NCBI GenBank assembly: GCA_045627045.1 | Contig: JAZQMY010000011.1 | Span: 1-64,000 of the forward strand | DNA length: 64,000 nt | Source: SIG351 sp045627045 | Lineage (GTDB): Bacteria; Bacillota; Clostridia; HGM11327 | Direction: 5' to 3' | Shown here: in pieces, positions 25,013-34,141 of the stretch | Layout: the number at the start of each line of letters is the position of its first letter | How positions within the stretch are numbered: the stretch's first letter is position 1 | The notes under the pieces: model-generated | Databases searched by the model: none | Seen by the model: the letters and a program-made list of their open reading frames with translations, nothing else | What the model was told of the DNA's origin: nothing | Translations under genes and position numbers: made by a program

Positions 25013-25846
25013 ATGTCGGCAATTCCGGGCCTTAAAAAGAAGCTTCGAGGTGTCAGAGCTACAGAGAAGCTTTCCAAGGCAATGAAAACCGTTTCTGCGG
25101 CAAAATATACAAAGCTTACTCTGCAATTCAGATACTATTCCGAATACTCAAGGCAGTACAGAGAGCTTTGCAATGTTGCAGAAGCATCAGATTCAAGCGA
25201 GAAAACAGAAACTCTTGTGATTTTCGGATCAAACAAAGGGTTCTGCGGTGCTTTTAATAATGAGATAGTTCAGTTCTTTGAGGATAATTCATTAAAAGCA
25301 AACGATTATTCGCATCTTATTGTTTACGGAGAGAAAATCGGAGAGATTCTTTCGGAAAAGAACATTTCAACTGATAAAATTCTGACATATAGTGACGTTC
25401 CGGCGTTTTCGGAGATCGATGAGCTTTATTCTGAGCTGTTAAGATTATCCGAAGGTAAAAAGAATTACAAGGTCAAACTCATTTATCCTGTCTATAAGAA
25501 CACGATGAAGCAGATACCTACCGAAAAGCTATTTGCGGTGAATCCCGGCAAGGCTGATGCTTATGAGGAAGATTGCCTGATGTATCCGGACAGAGAAACG
25601 ATTCTTGCTTCGCTTTCCGAAACATATATGAAGTCTGTGCTTTACGGCGTGCTTCTTGAAACGGCACTCGGAGCGCAGGCGGCTACAATGATGACAATGA
25701 GATCATCCTTTGATATGGCACAGGAATTCGGAGAAGAGCTTGAAAGCGAGATACACCGTCAGCGCCAGCAGGCTGTGACGGCAGACGTTCTTGAGACGTC
25801 AACAGATATGAAAAACAGAGAGAATGGAGCAGAACGCAATGGCTGA
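25013..25846 (+). CDS. atpG: ATP synthase subunit gamma
   Basis: The 277-residue central-shaft subunit. The N-terminal helix LRGVRATEKLSKAMKTVSAA and the C-terminal helix (LGAQAATMMTMRSSFDMAQE) carry the conserved shaft sequences; FGSNKGFCGAFNN marks the start of the Rossmann-like middle domain. It rotates inside the alpha3-beta3 head and connects to the c-ring with epsilon. It begins one base after the atpA stop and overlaps the atpD start. Confidence 0.95.
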   Translation: MSAIPGLKKKLRGVRATEKLSKAMKTVSAAKYTKLTLQFRYYSEYSRQYRELCNVAEASDSSEKTETLVIFGSNKGFCGAFNNEIVQFFEDNSLKANDYSHLIVYGEKIGEILSEKNISTDKILTYSDVPAFSEIDELYSELLRLSEGKKNYKVKLIYPVYKNTMKQIPTEKLFAVNPGKADAYEEDCLMYPDRETILASLSETYMKSVLYGVLLETALGAQAATMMTMRSSFDMAQEFGEELESEIHRQRQQAVTADVLETSTDMKNRENGAERNG

Positions 25847-27230
25847 AGGAAGCATCGGAATGGTTCAAAGAGTTACCGGACCAATTGTCGATATACTTTT
25901 TGATACCGATAGTATACCTGATATTTTTCATGCGGTAACTATTACAAACAAGGGAAAAACCACAACTCTTGAGGTTGCGGGACATCTTGGCTCAGGTGAA
26001 GTCAGATGTATTTCAATGTCACCTACTGATGGTATTTCAAGAGGACTTACTGCAGTAGATACGGGCACACCGATCTCTGTATTTGTCGGTCCGGGAACTC
26101 TCGGAAGAATGGTAAATGTTCTCGGCGAACCTATTGACGGTATGCCGCCGATAAATGAAAAAGAAAAAAGCCCTATTCATCATCCTGCTCCGAAGTTTTC
26201 CGAGCTTGCATCGGGAAATGAAATAATGGAGACGGGAATCAAGGTTATAGACCTTATGACTCCTTATATGCGAGGCGGTAAGATAGGCTTGTTTGGAGGC
26301 GCCGGAGTCGGCAAAACCGTGCTCATTATGGAGCTTATCAGAAATATCGCTTCGGAACGCAACGGCTACTCGGTTTTTGCAGGAGTAGGAGAGCGTTCAA
26401 GAGAAGGCAACGATCTTTATTACGAGATGAAGACATCAGGCGTTCTTGACAATACTGCACTTGTTTTCGGACAGATGAACGAAACCGCCGGAGCCCGTTT
26501 GAGAGTACCTCTTGTTGGTCTTACCATGGCAGAATATTTTCGAGAGAAGGAGCATAAGGATGTTTTGCTCTTCATCGACAATATATTCCGTTTCACGCAG
26601 GCAGGAAGTGAGGTTTCAGCCTTGCTCGGAAGAATGCCTTCCGCAGTAGGCTATCAGCCGACACTTGCTTCCGAAATGGGCAAGCTTCAGGAAAGAATCG
26701 TTTCAACGCACAACGGCGCAATTACTTCGGTTCAGGCGGTATATGTTCCTGCCGATGACCTTACGGACCCTGCGCCGGCAACTACGTTCACTCATCTTGA
26801 TGCAACTACGGTTCTCTCAAGAAAGATCGTTGAACTTGGTATTTATCCGGCTGTTGATCCGCTTGCTTCAACATCAAAAATGATGCAGGAAAATATAATC
26901 GGCGAGCGCCATTATAAAATCGCATCAGAAACGCAGAAGATTCTCGGCAGATATCAGGAGCTTCAGGATATTATTGCCATTCTAGGAATTGATGAGCTTT
27001 CCGCAGAGGATAAGCTGACAGTCAAAAGAGCAAGAAAGGTTCAGCGCTTCATGGGTCAGCCCTTCCACGTTGCAGAATCATTTACCGGAATTCCGGGCGT
27101 GTATGTTCCGCTTGAGAAAACACTTGATGCTATGGAAAGAATACTCGGCGGCGAGTGTGACGATATTGCAGAGCAGCATTTCCTGATGTGCGGAGGAATC
27201 GAGGATGTCTATGCAAAAGCAGGAAAATGA
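25839..27230 (+). CDS. atpD: ATP synthase subunit beta
   Basis: The 463-residue catalytic subunit. I prefer the ATG at 25839 (GGAG nine bases upstream; ATGGCTGA overlap with the atpG stop); ATG 25824 is an alternative adding five residues. Motifs: VQRVTGPIVDILF at the N-terminus, Walker A GGAGVGKT, the catalytic Glu in GVGERSREGND, Walker B VLLFIDNIFRFTQAGSEVS, and the DELSEEDK-like region GIDELSAEDKL. Length and motifs are standard, so the head is expected to hydrolyse and synthesise ATP normally. Confidence 0.95.
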   Translation: MAEGSIGMVQRVTGPIVDILFDTDSIPDIFHAVTITNKGKTTTLEVAGHLGSGEVRCISMSPTDGISRGLTAVDTGTPISVFVGPGTLGRMVNVLGEPIDGMPPINEKEKSPIHHPAPKFSELASGNEIMETGIKVIDLMTPYMRGGKIGLFGGAGVGKTVLIMELIRNIASERNGYSVFAGVGERSREGNDLYYEMKTSGVLDNTALVFGQMNETAGARLRVPLVGLTMAEYFREKEHKDVLLFIDNIFRFTQAGSEVSALLGRMPSAVGYQPTLASEMGKLQERIVSTHNGAITSVQAVYVPADDLTDPAPATTFTHLDATTVLSRKIVELGIYPAVDPLASTSKMMQENIIGERHYKIASETQKILGRYQELQDIIAILGIDELSAEDKLTVKRARKVQRFMGQPFHVAESFTGIPGVYVPLEKTLDAMERILGGECDDIAEQHFLMCGGIEDVYAKAGK

Positions 27231-27522
27231 TAAGAAATTCATAACGCTTGTAGGCGTTTTCCCTGATTCTCCACCGGAGAAGGTTATCTGCGATCACGTC
27301 AGCTTAACGGTGAAGGATTCTCTCTCAGGCAAGAACGGCGGCCAATACGGAATAAGACCGGGGCACGCTTCAGCAGTCTTTCTTCTGGATGAAGGCCCTG
27401 TGGAGGCTTACCTTGAGGGAAAACTTATCTGGAGCAAAAGAACATCGGAAGGCTTTGCGAAGATGATGAATAATACACTTACATTGGTAACAGAGCTTGC
27501 GCCTTCGGAAAGAAAAGAATAA
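27205..27522 (+). CDS. atpC: ATP synthase subunit epsilon, short form
   Basis: A 105-residue protein at the normal atpC position, overlapping the end of atpD, with GGAGG upstream. It matches the N-terminal beta-sandwich of epsilon (ITLVGVFPDSPPEKVICDHV, then YGIRPGHASAVFLLDEGP). Typical epsilon has 130-140 residues; the C-terminal two-helix domain that inhibits ATP hydrolysis is missing here, and the protein ends soon after TLVTELAPSERKE. Coupling between gamma and the c-ring should remain, but epsilon-type inhibition should not. Confidence 0.85.
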   Translation: MSMQKQENDKKFITLVGVFPDSPPEKVICDHVSLTVKDSLSGKNGGQYGIRPGHASAVFLLDEGPVEAYLEGKLIWSKRTSEGFAKMMNNTLTLVTELAPSERKE

Positions 27523-27569
27523 ATCTATAAAGCAGAGCAAAACAGTAAAACAGGATGAAATGAGAATTT

Positions 27570-28136
27570 ATGGATATATTTCAGTTTTTTACACCTAAAA
27601 TAAATACCTTTTACCTGAATTCGGATATTTCGGTTTATCAGGCGATTGAGACTTTCGATACTTATAAATTCAGCGTTGTGCCGCTTGTGGATAAGGACGG
27701 AAAGTACGTTACTACCGTCTCCGAAGGTGATTTACTTCGTTATATTAAATCCAAAGCAGGCTTTTCAATGGAGAATGCCAAAAATACTCTTGTTTCGGAA
27801 ATCGATAAGTACAGACCGTATAAGGCACTTGATCTCGGCGCAAAAATTGAAACGATTCTTCTTTTGTCGCTTGACCAGAATTTTATTCCGATTATCGATG
27901 ACAGAGGAATTTATATCGGTATTCTGAAAAGACGGTCTCTTATTGAATATCTTTACAGAACAAATTCTAACTACGTTTTTGAAACTCAGAAAACAAAGAG
28001 AAAAACAAAGTCATCAAAGCAAACTGCTGCTGATTCGGAGCAGACGGAGCTTTCATCTGTTGAGGGTGAGCCTGATTACAACGATTGTTATGAACAGGTG
28101 GAGAAGTTTGCGAAGGAAAACGATGACAAGCAATAA
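27570..28136 (+). CDS. CBS-domain protein
   Basis: A 188-residue cytosolic protein with two tandem CBS motifs: VYQAIETFDTYKFSVVPLVD near residues 22-41 and ETILLLSLDQNFIPIIDDRG near 90-110, each followed by a short strand/helix pair. A Lys/Ser-rich, then acidic tail follows from ~145 and is probably disordered. CBS pairs usually bind adenosine nucleotides and gate partner enzymes; no partner domain is fused. It lies 47 bases after atpC with no terminator between, so it may be co-transcribed with ATP synthase and could sense adenylates, but that link is only suggestive. Confidence 0.85.
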   Translation: MDIFQFFTPKINTFYLNSDISVYQAIETFDTYKFSVVPLVDKDGKYVTTVSEGDLLRYIKSKAGFSMENAKNTLVSEIDKYRPYKALDLGAKIETILLLSLDQNFIPIIDDRGIYIGILKRRSLIEYLYRTNSNYVFETQKTKRKTKSSKQTAADSEQTELSSVEGEPDYNDCYEQVEKFAKENDDKQ

Positions 28137-28141
28137 AAAAG

Positions 28142-28171
28142 ACGGAATCGGGTTGTATTCCGTTTTTTTTT
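28142..28171 (+). terminator. Terminator after the ATP synthase/CBS unit
   Basis: ACGGAAT (28142-28148) pairs with ATTCCGT (28157-28163), then nine T. Confidence 0.9.
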
Positions 28172-28182
28172 ACGCGATATTC

Positions 28183-28211
28183 TTGAAAATAAGTACTTTT
28201 TATGATATAAT
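28183..28211 (+). promoter_or_regulatory. Promoter of the ABC-GNAT fusion gene
   Basis: TTGAAA (28183-28188), 17 bases, TATAAT (28206-28211). Confidence 0.8.
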
Positions 28212-28275
28212 ATTCAGGTGCAAAAATTTTCTGCATATTTCCTGATGGGAAAAATAAAAGCTTTTTGGAGGAAAA

Positions 28276-30621
28276 ATGGCTGCCGGTCGTAATTCTATGG
28301 GTCCGAGAGGGTTCCTGACGGAAGAAGAAAAGAAAAATATGCCTAAAGTAACAAAGGGACTTCTTCTTCGTATTTTTTCATATCTGAAACCTTATTGGTT
28401 GCAGTTTCTCTTTGTATTTATAGCAATTCTTCTTTCAGCAATAGTCGGACTTGCTCCGTCTATTATCATGGGAAAAATTGTGGATCAGGCTCTTGTGGGC
28501 GAGGATCTCGCACTGCTTATTCGTCTGCTTTTGATGGCTTTCGGAGCAATTGCAGTAAGTCAGCTTATAGGTGTGCTTGAGAACTTCATCAATTCATGGA
28601 TTTCACAGAGAATCATTTATGATATGAAGAATCAGATGTATAAGCATCTGCAGTATATGCCTCATTCATTCTTCACCACAGAGAAGCAGGGCGATATCAT
28701 CACAAGAATGAATACAGATATCAGCGGCGTAAGCACCGTTATCAGCGGCACACTTTCAAGCATTGTCAGCAATATCGCCACGCTCATCACAACGCTTGTT
28801 GCATTGTTTACAATGAACTGGAAGCTTGCTCTTGTCGGAATAGTTATCATTCCTTTGCTCATTCTTCCTACAAGAAGCGCAGGAAAGAAGAGATATGAGC
28901 TTCTCACAGAAAGCCAGGAGAAGAGCGATGAGATGAATCAGGTCATCAATGAGACTCTATCCGTAAGCGGTTCAATGCTTGTAAAGATATTTGCAAGAGA
29001 AGAGAAGGAATACGATAAGTTCGAAAAGATAAACAAAGAGCTTACAGACATTTCTCTTAAAGAACGGCGTTCCGGCAAATGGTTCACCGTTGTGATGGGA
29101 ATGTTTACTCAGGTGGGCCCGCTACTTATATATTTTGTCGGCGGACTTCTTATCATCGGTAAATACGATACCACACTTACTGTCGGTACTATTACGGCGA
29201 CAGTTACACTTATAAACAGACTTTACCGTCCTGTTGAATCTCTCCTCAATATCGGCGTTGACTTCACACGTTCACTTGCTCTCTTTACAAGAATTTTCGA
29301 TTATTTTGACAGGGAGAATACGATTGTTACTCCTGAAAACGCAGAAAAGCCTGATGTTGAGATGAAGCCTATCGTTTATGATCACGTTGCATTCAGTTAC
29401 GAAGACGGCGATCCGCTTCTTACGGATGTAAATTTCACAGTTCCGGGCGGCAAAATGTTTGCTATCGTCGGACCGTCAGGCTCAGGAAAATCAACTGTTG
29501 TTAACCTGATCCCGCGTCTTTATGATGTTATTGGAGGAAAGGTCACAATAGGCGGCGTTGACGTCAGAGATTTTGACCTTAAATATCTTCGTGAATGCGT
29601 TGGCGTAGTTACGCAGGAAACGTATCTTTTCAACGGAACGATTCTTGACAATCTCCGTTATGCAAAGGAAGATGCAACTATGGAAGAGATCGAGAACGCG
29701 TGCCGTATTGCCAATATCCACGAATTTATTCTCAATCAGCCCAACGGTTATAACACCGAGGTCGGCAACAGAGGTCTGAAGCTTTCAGGCGGTGAAAAAC
29801 AGAGAATTTCCATTGCAAGAGTTATTCTCAAGAATCCGAAGATACTTATCCTCGATGAGGCGACAAGCGCACTTGACTCAATTTCTGAAAATTCGATTCA
29901 GGATGCGCTCGAAAACATGATGCGCGGCAGAACAAGCATTGTTATAGCACACCGTCTTTCAACAATTCTCAAGGCTGATTGCATTCTTGTGGTTAAAGGC
30001 GGAGTTATTGCAGAGCAGGGCACTCACGAAGAGCTTCTTGCTCTCGGCGGAACATACAGGATGCTGTATGAAACACAGTTCAGACAGGCCATTGATTATG
30101 AAAGCGGTCACACAAGCGATATTGACATTAATTCGTTCTCAACAGATTATAATGTCAAGAAGATAACTGAAAATGATATCACTGACGTTTACCGCCTCTG
30201 CAAGACAAATAAGCATTATTACAGAACGATGAATCAGACTCCTACAAGGGAGAGCCTCACAGAGGTTATAAGTGACTTGCCGGGTGACTCATCGGAGGAA
30301 AATAAGAACTTTGTCGGCTTCTACGATGATGATAAGCTTGTGGCAGTGATGGATATCATTACCGAATATCCTGAAAAAAACGGTGCTTTTATCGGTTGGT
30401 TCATGGTCGATGCCCAGATGCAGGGCAAGGGAATCGGCTCACAGATTCTTGCCGACGTGAGAGCAACGCTCAAGGGTGCTGGTTATGAAAAAATCTCGCT
30501 CGGCTGCGTCAAGGAGAACATCACTGCTATAAAATTCTGGGAAGGTCAGGGCTTCAGACCGACAGGCGAGGAGCATCCGACAGGAAGACATACAACTGTG
30601 ATGTTTGCAAGAGATATTTAA
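28276..30621 (+). CDS. ABC exporter half-transporter fused to a GNAT acetyltransferase
   Basis: A 781-residue fusion. Residues ~35-330 are the six-helix exporter membrane domain (MsbA/LmrA type). Residues ~365-600 are the ATPase with Walker A GPSGSGKST near 398, Q-loop VTQETYLF, signature LSGGEKQRISIAR near 503 and Walker B ILILDEATSALD. The ABC part ends with the usual GGTYRMLYETQF; a ~25-residue linker leads to a GNAT domain (~625-781) with the acetyl-CoA loop QMQGKGIGSQI and NITAIKFWEGQGFRP. Half-size exporters normally end near residue 600. The frame is continuous, so this is a true fusion or a very clean assembly. It has a GGAGG ribosome site. Substrate unknown; coupling of modification to export is a hypothesis. 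Confidence 0.9.
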   Translation: MAAGRNSMGPRGFLTEEEKKNMPKVTKGLLLRIFSYLKPYWLQFLFVFIAILLSAIVGLAPSIIMGKIVDQALVGEDLALLIRLLLMAFGAIAVSQLIGVLENFINSWISQRIIYDMKNQMYKHLQYMPHSFFTTEKQGDIITRMNTDISGVSTVISGTLSSIVSNIATLITTLVALFTMNWKLALVGIVIIPLLILPTRSAGKKRYELLTESQEKSDEMNQVINETLSVSGSMLVKIFAREEKEYDKFEKINKELTDISLKERRSGKWFTVVMGMFTQVGPLLIYFVGGLLIIGKYDTTLTVGTITATVTLINRLYRPVESLLNIGVDFTRSLALFTRIFDYFDRENTIVTPENAEKPDVEMKPIVYDHVAFSYEDGDPLLTDVNFTVPGGKMFAIVGPSGSGKSTVVNLIPRLYDVIGGKVTIGGVDVRDFDLKYLRECVGVVTQETYLFNGTILDNLRYAKEDATMEEIENACRIANIHEFILNQPNGYNTEVGNRGLKLSGGEKQRISIARVILKNPKILILDEATSALDSISENSIQDALENMMRGRTSIVIAHRLSTILKADCILVVKGGVIAEQGTHEELLALGGTYRMLYETQFRQAIDYESGHTSDIDINSFSTDYNVKKITENDITDVYRLCKTNKHYYRTMNQTPTRESLTEVISDLPGDSSEENKNFVGFYDDDKLVAVMDIITEYPEKNGAFIGWFMVDAQMQGKGIGSQILADVRATLKGAGYEKISLGCVKENITAIKFWEGQGFRPTGEEHPTGRHTTVMFARDI

Positions 30622-30643
30622 CTGATTTGTAAATCAGTCAATG

Positions 30644-30687
30644 ATATGCACCCTGAAAGCTATGTGCTTTTGAGGTGCATATTTTTA
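30644..30687 (+). terminator. Terminator after the ABC-GNAT gene
   Basis: ATATGCACC (30644-30652) pairs with GGTGCATAT (30674-30682); inner bases CTGAAAGC/GCTTTTGA also pair partly, and a T-run follows. Confidence 0.85.
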
Positions 30688-30768
30688 TCAAAAAAATAAT
30701 ATAATAGGACAAAAATGATTACATTTCATAATCATGCGCGATAATAGCGTATTTCAGACAAAAAATTA

Positions 30769-30797
30769 TTGAAATATATCAGAAAAAATGATATAAT
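30769..30797 (+). promoter_or_regulatory. Promoter of the nucleoside hydrolase operon
   Basis: TTGAAA (30769-30774), 17 bases, TATAAT (30792-30797). Confidence 0.75.
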
Positions 30798-30819
30798 AAT
30801 ATAAAATAGGAGGTTTGTT

Positions 30820-31719
30820 ATGAAGAAGATTATTTTTGATACAGATATCGGAACAGATCCGGATGATGCCGGCGCTCTTGCCATACTTCAGGAAGCGCAT
30901 AACAGAGGTATAATACAACTTATTGGTATTACAATCAGCACGCCCAAAAAGGCAACTGCAGGCTGCGTGGATGCCATCAACCGCTACTACAAGAATGTTG
31001 TTCCGCTCGGACAGACAAGGAGCATCGTTCCTCACGAGAGCGATGAAGAGTGGAATACTCTTTACGCTTATGAAATCGCTCATATGTTTGAGAACTCATA
31101 CGGCGATGAGATCGCAGAGGAAACAGGCGCAAAGGTTCTCCGTCGTCTTTTGGCAGAGAACACAGGCGTAACACTTCTCGTTACAGGTAACTTTACAAAT
31201 ATTGCCGAGCTTATCGATTCACAGCCTGATGAAATATCAGAGCTCAACGGAAAAGACCTTCTCAACAGAAGTGTTGACAGAATCGTTTCAATGGCAGGCG
31301 AATATGAAAGAGAAGAAGAACATGAATACAATATTTACTGTGATATTGAAGCTGCAAGAAAGACTTTTGATAATTTCACGGGATATATTGATACTATTGG
31401 TTTTACGGAAGGCTGCAAGCTTCAGTCGGGTAAGTGCCTTTTCGAAAAGGATATGAAGAATCCTGCGGGAATGTGCTACTACATTCACCTCAAGGGTTCA
31501 GGCAACAGCTGGGATCCTATTCCTGCCTTTGTCACTTGCTATGGCGGCGACGGCGTTTTTGAATTTACAGAACCTGGTAAGATTACCATAAATGAGCTCG
31601 GCTATGCTTTCTATGTTCCGGAAGAGAACGGAAAGCACAGAGTAATCAAGGTTATTGACGATCTTGCAAAGGCATCAAAGAGACTCAATGATGCTATGTG
31701 CGGAGACAGAGAAATATGA
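30820..31719 (+). CDS. Nucleoside hydrolase-like protein (IUNH superfamily)
   Basis: A 299-residue protein with the nucleoside hydrolase Ca2+ motif near the N-terminus (IIFDTDIGTDPDDAGAL) and matching downstream strands (VTLLVTGNFTNIAELI; RIVSMAGEYER; EYNIYCDIEAA). The family cleaves the N-glycosidic bond of nucleosides to base and ribose. The first Asp cluster is complete. The region around 190-240 diverges from well-known pyrimidine hydrolases, so the substrate may be unusual. Its stop overlaps the next start as ATGA, which ties it to a putative glycoside-processing protein. Confidence 0.85.
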   Translation: MKKIIFDTDIGTDPDDAGALAILQEAHNRGIIQLIGITISTPKKATAGCVDAINRYYKNVVPLGQTRSIVPHESDEEWNTLYAYEIAHMFENSYGDEIAEETGAKVLRRLLAENTGVTLLVTGNFTNIAELIDSQPDEISELNGKDLLNRSVDRIVSMAGEYEREEEHEYNIYCDIEAARKTFDNFTGYIDTIGFTEGCKLQSGKCLFEKDMKNPAGMCYYIHLKGSGNSWDPIPAFVTCYGGDGVFEFTEPGKITINELGYAFYVPEENGKHRVIKVIDDLAKASKRLNDAMCGDREI

Positions 31720-33260
31720 CAAAAGAAATAATGGCAAAGCTGGCGGCTGATGAATGTTCATCGGAAAAAACGTCTGCTCATTGCGGCGGAGAGGGAAAAC
31801 CATTCTGGAATCAATTTGCAAATCAGTATATGTACGCTCCGTCATTTCAGTTTCATCCGATCGACGGAATACAGAAGTATCGCTTTAAGGCAGAGAATGA
31901 AAACGGTGGTATTCATGTATTTGAGACTGACAAACCTTATGCGTCAATTGCACCCATGTGGGCAGAGATTCCTGAGGGTGTGGTAAAGCTGACTGTATAT
32001 TCACTCGATAAGGACGGCAATGAAGTATTTCTTGTTGGGGCAAGAACGTTTTTTAAGTCAGCATCATTTCCTGCAGATCTACCTGGAGCGGCACGTCCGT
32101 ACTCGGAAGCAGCGGCAAAAGCGTTCCGCTATGCGATGTCTCAGAAATTTCTCAGACATTGGCTTACGGAGGGTACTCCCGATCCGGATTATGATCTGAA
32201 TGTATATCCGAGCAAGATGATCTCGTCAATAATAAACGCAATGCTTTATTATGCGGAGGTTTGCCCGGAAGAGGCTGAGGAAGCTCTTTGCATTGCCAGA
32301 AACTGTGCCGATTATATGATGAAAATTACGCCAAGAGATGGCGTAATGAAGAATGTTCCTCCAACGTATCAGATTGATTTCAGACCAGATTATGAACATC
32401 ACAGTAACAATGCTGCAGGAGGACGAATTGATTGGGTGATGATGATATATCCTGCGCATATAGGCATGGCTTACCTTAATCTTGAGAAAAAGATACATGA
32501 TGGGAAATATCTTGATGAGGCTATAAAAATAGGAAAGCATTACCTTGAAAACGTTCAGGAGAACGGCTCATGGTTTCTTATCAGAAATATAAAGACAGGC
32601 GAAGTGCTTTCGCAGAATTATTGCGACACACTTGAGAGAATAGTACCATTCCTTATGGGACTGTATGAACGGACGGGCGATAATGAATGGAAAAAACTCG
32701 CAGATAAGTCTATTCTTTTCGTTGAAAACGGAAAACTGAAATCTTATGAGTGGGAAGGTCAGTTTGAGGACAGCTACTGCTCAGTCAATTACTCAAATCT
32801 TACTCATTATGGAGCCGATGCTCTGATACGTTATTACGCACGTTTCTATTCCGATGACGAAGAAAAAATGAAGACTGCAGAGGAACTTATGCGTTTTGTT
32901 GAGGACCAGTTCGTGGTATGGAAGCGAACTGCACCTTGGAGCAAACAACATCTTGATACATCACTTTTCCATACTCCGTGTGGGTATGAGCAGTATTTAT
33001 GGTATGTTCCGATAGATGCTAGTACCGCTGATATTATGCTGACGTTTCTTGAGCTTTATAAAGCGGGCAGAGGTGAGATATATCTTGAAAAAGCAAAGGC
33101 ACTTGCTGATTCGATAACAAGAGTTCAGCAGGAAAACGGTATGATCCCAACGCACTGGATGGCTCAGAACTATATTAAAGGTGATAACTTCTGGATTAAC
33201 TGTATGTTTGCAAGCGCATCGGCTCTTGCAGAGATTGCAGAGATAACGGAAAAAAGATAA
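31716..33260 (+). CDS. Predicted (alpha/alpha)6-barrel protein of unknown substrate
   Basis: A 514-residue cytosolic protein. The ATG at 31716 overlaps the upstream stop and has GGAG nine bases before it; an earlier in-frame ATG is rejected. The N-terminal ~120 residues look like a beta-sandwich (YRFKAENENGGIHVFETDK). The rest consists of repeated helical hairpins with aromatic-rich turns (NAMLYYAEVCPEEAEEAL; DNEWKKLADKSILFVE; ALIRYYARFYSDDEEK), as in six-hairpin glycosidases and epimerases. No signal peptide is present. Co-transcription with a nucleoside hydrolase suggests intracellular breakdown of a glycoside. I do not recognise the family precisely. Confidence 0.7.
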   Translation: MTKEIMAKLAADECSSEKTSAHCGGEGKPFWNQFANQYMYAPSFQFHPIDGIQKYRFKAENENGGIHVFETDKPYASIAPMWAEIPEGVVKLTVYSLDKDGNEVFLVGARTFFKSASFPADLPGAARPYSEAAAKAFRYAMSQKFLRHWLTEGTPDPDYDLNVYPSKMISSIINAMLYYAEVCPEEAEEALCIARNCADYMMKITPRDGVMKNVPPTYQIDFRPDYEHHSNNAAGGRIDWVMMIYPAHIGMAYLNLEKKIHDGKYLDEAIKIGKHYLENVQENGSWFLIRNIKTGEVLSQNYCDTLERIVPFLMGLYERTGDNEWKKLADKSILFVENGKLKSYEWEGQFEDSYCSVNYSNLTHYGADALIRYYARFYSDDEEKMKTAEELMRFVEDQFVVWKRTAPWSKQHLDTSLFHTPCGYEQYLWYVPIDASTADIMLTFLELYKAGRGEIYLEKAKALADSITRVQQENGMIPTHWMAQNYIKGDNFWINCMFASASALAEIAEITEKR

Positions 33261-33270
33261 AACACATATT

Positions 33271-33303
33271 AACAAAAGACGGTTGTATTGACCGTCTTTT
33301 GTT
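33271..33303. terminator. Bidirectional terminator
   Basis: AACAAAAGACGGT (33271-33283) and ACCGTCTTTTGTT (33291-33303) form a perfect 13-bp stem between convergent genes. It overlaps the last bases of the ExoIII gene. Confidence 0.92.
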
Positions 33304-34057
33304 ATATTTCAAAATCAAGTTCGATAGGACAGTGGTCCGAGCCGAAAATGTTATCATGAATTTTTGCGTCTGTGATTTTTGAAGCGATATCGTCCGAAAC
33401 GATAAAGTAATCAATTCTCCAGCCTGTGTTTCTTTCTCTTGCCTTGAAACGGTATGACCACCACGAATATTTATCGGAAACGTCGGGGTAGATAAATCGG
33501 AAGGAGTCAACGAAGCCGGAGTCGAGAAGCTCTGTCATTTTGCTTCTTTCTTCATCAGTGAAGCCGGCACTCATGTGATTTGTTTTCGGGTTCTTAATGT
33601 CTATTTCTTCGTGAGCTACATTCAGGTCTCCGCACATTATTACTGCTTTTTTCTCTTTGAGAGAGCAGAGGTAATTCCGGAAATCATCCTCCCAGTGCAT
33701 ACGGTAGTCAAGCCTTGCAAGCTCTTCCTTGGAATTCGGTGTATAAACATTTACTAGGAAATAATTATCATATTCAAGAGTGATTACTCTGCCTTCATGA
33801 TCATGCTCGTCTATTCCAATGCCGTATGATACGGAAAGAGGCTCGTTTTTTGCGAAAACTGCAGTACCGCTGTAACCTTTTTTGTCTGCGTAATTCCAAA
33901 AGCAGAAATACTTCTCCGGAGCAAAGTCTGTCTGACCACTCTGGAGCTTCGTCTCCTGAAGACAGAAAAAGTCAGCGTCAAGCGTGGTGAATACTTCATT
34001 GAAATTCTTTGAGAGAACGGCTCTCAGCCCATTTACATTCCATGATATTGCTTTCAT
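33302..34057 (-). CDS. xth: Exodeoxyribonuclease III / AP endonuclease
   Basis: A 251-residue base-excision repair enzyme that cuts at abasic sites and removes 3' blocks. Family motifs are in order: ISWNVNGLRA at the N-terminus, LQETKLQ (metal Glu), GYSGTAVFAK, YTPNSKEELARLDYR, CGDLNVAHEEIDIKNPK (catalytic Asp/Asn), FTDEERSKM, WWSYRFKARERNTGWRIDY and GSDHCPIEL (catalytic His). Length and motif set match ExoA of Bacillus. A short AAGG ribosome site precedes the ATG. It lies downstream of an esterase gene with a hairpin in between, so it may have its own promoter. Confidence 0.95.
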   Translation of the reverse strand: MKAISWNVNGLRAVLSKNFNEVFTTLDADFFCLQETKLQSGQTDFAPEKYFCFWNYADKKGYSGTAVFAKNEPLSVSYGIGIDEHDHEGRVITLEYDNYFLVNVYTPNSKEELARLDYRMHWEDDFRNYLCSLKEKKAVIMCGDLNVAHEEIDIKNPKTNHMSAGFTDEERSKMTELLDSGFVDSFRFIYPDVSDKYSWWSYRFKARERNTGWRIDYFIVSDDIASKITDAKIHDNIFGSDHCPIELDFEI

Positions 34058-34096
34058 CGTATACCTTGTGATTCAATACATTAGTTAAATAGAATA

Positions 34097-34133
34097 GTCC
34101 TTCCCTATAGGACTCAAAGCGGGACGGAAGGAC
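34097..34133 (-). terminator. Hairpin between the SGNH esterase and ExoIII genes
   Basis: GTCCTTCC (34097-34104) pairs with GGAAGGAC (34126-34133), with a 21-base loop. On the minus strand a T-containing stretch follows; probably a weak terminator. Confidence 0.5.
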
Positions 34134-34141
34134 CGGTTTAT

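Noticed and set aside
30619..30643. ACTGATTT-GT-AAATCAGT palindrome after the ABC-GNAT gene as an attachment or operator site
   Set aside because: It immediately follows the stop codon and precedes a terminator, so it is more simply part of the transcript end; no second copy was seen.
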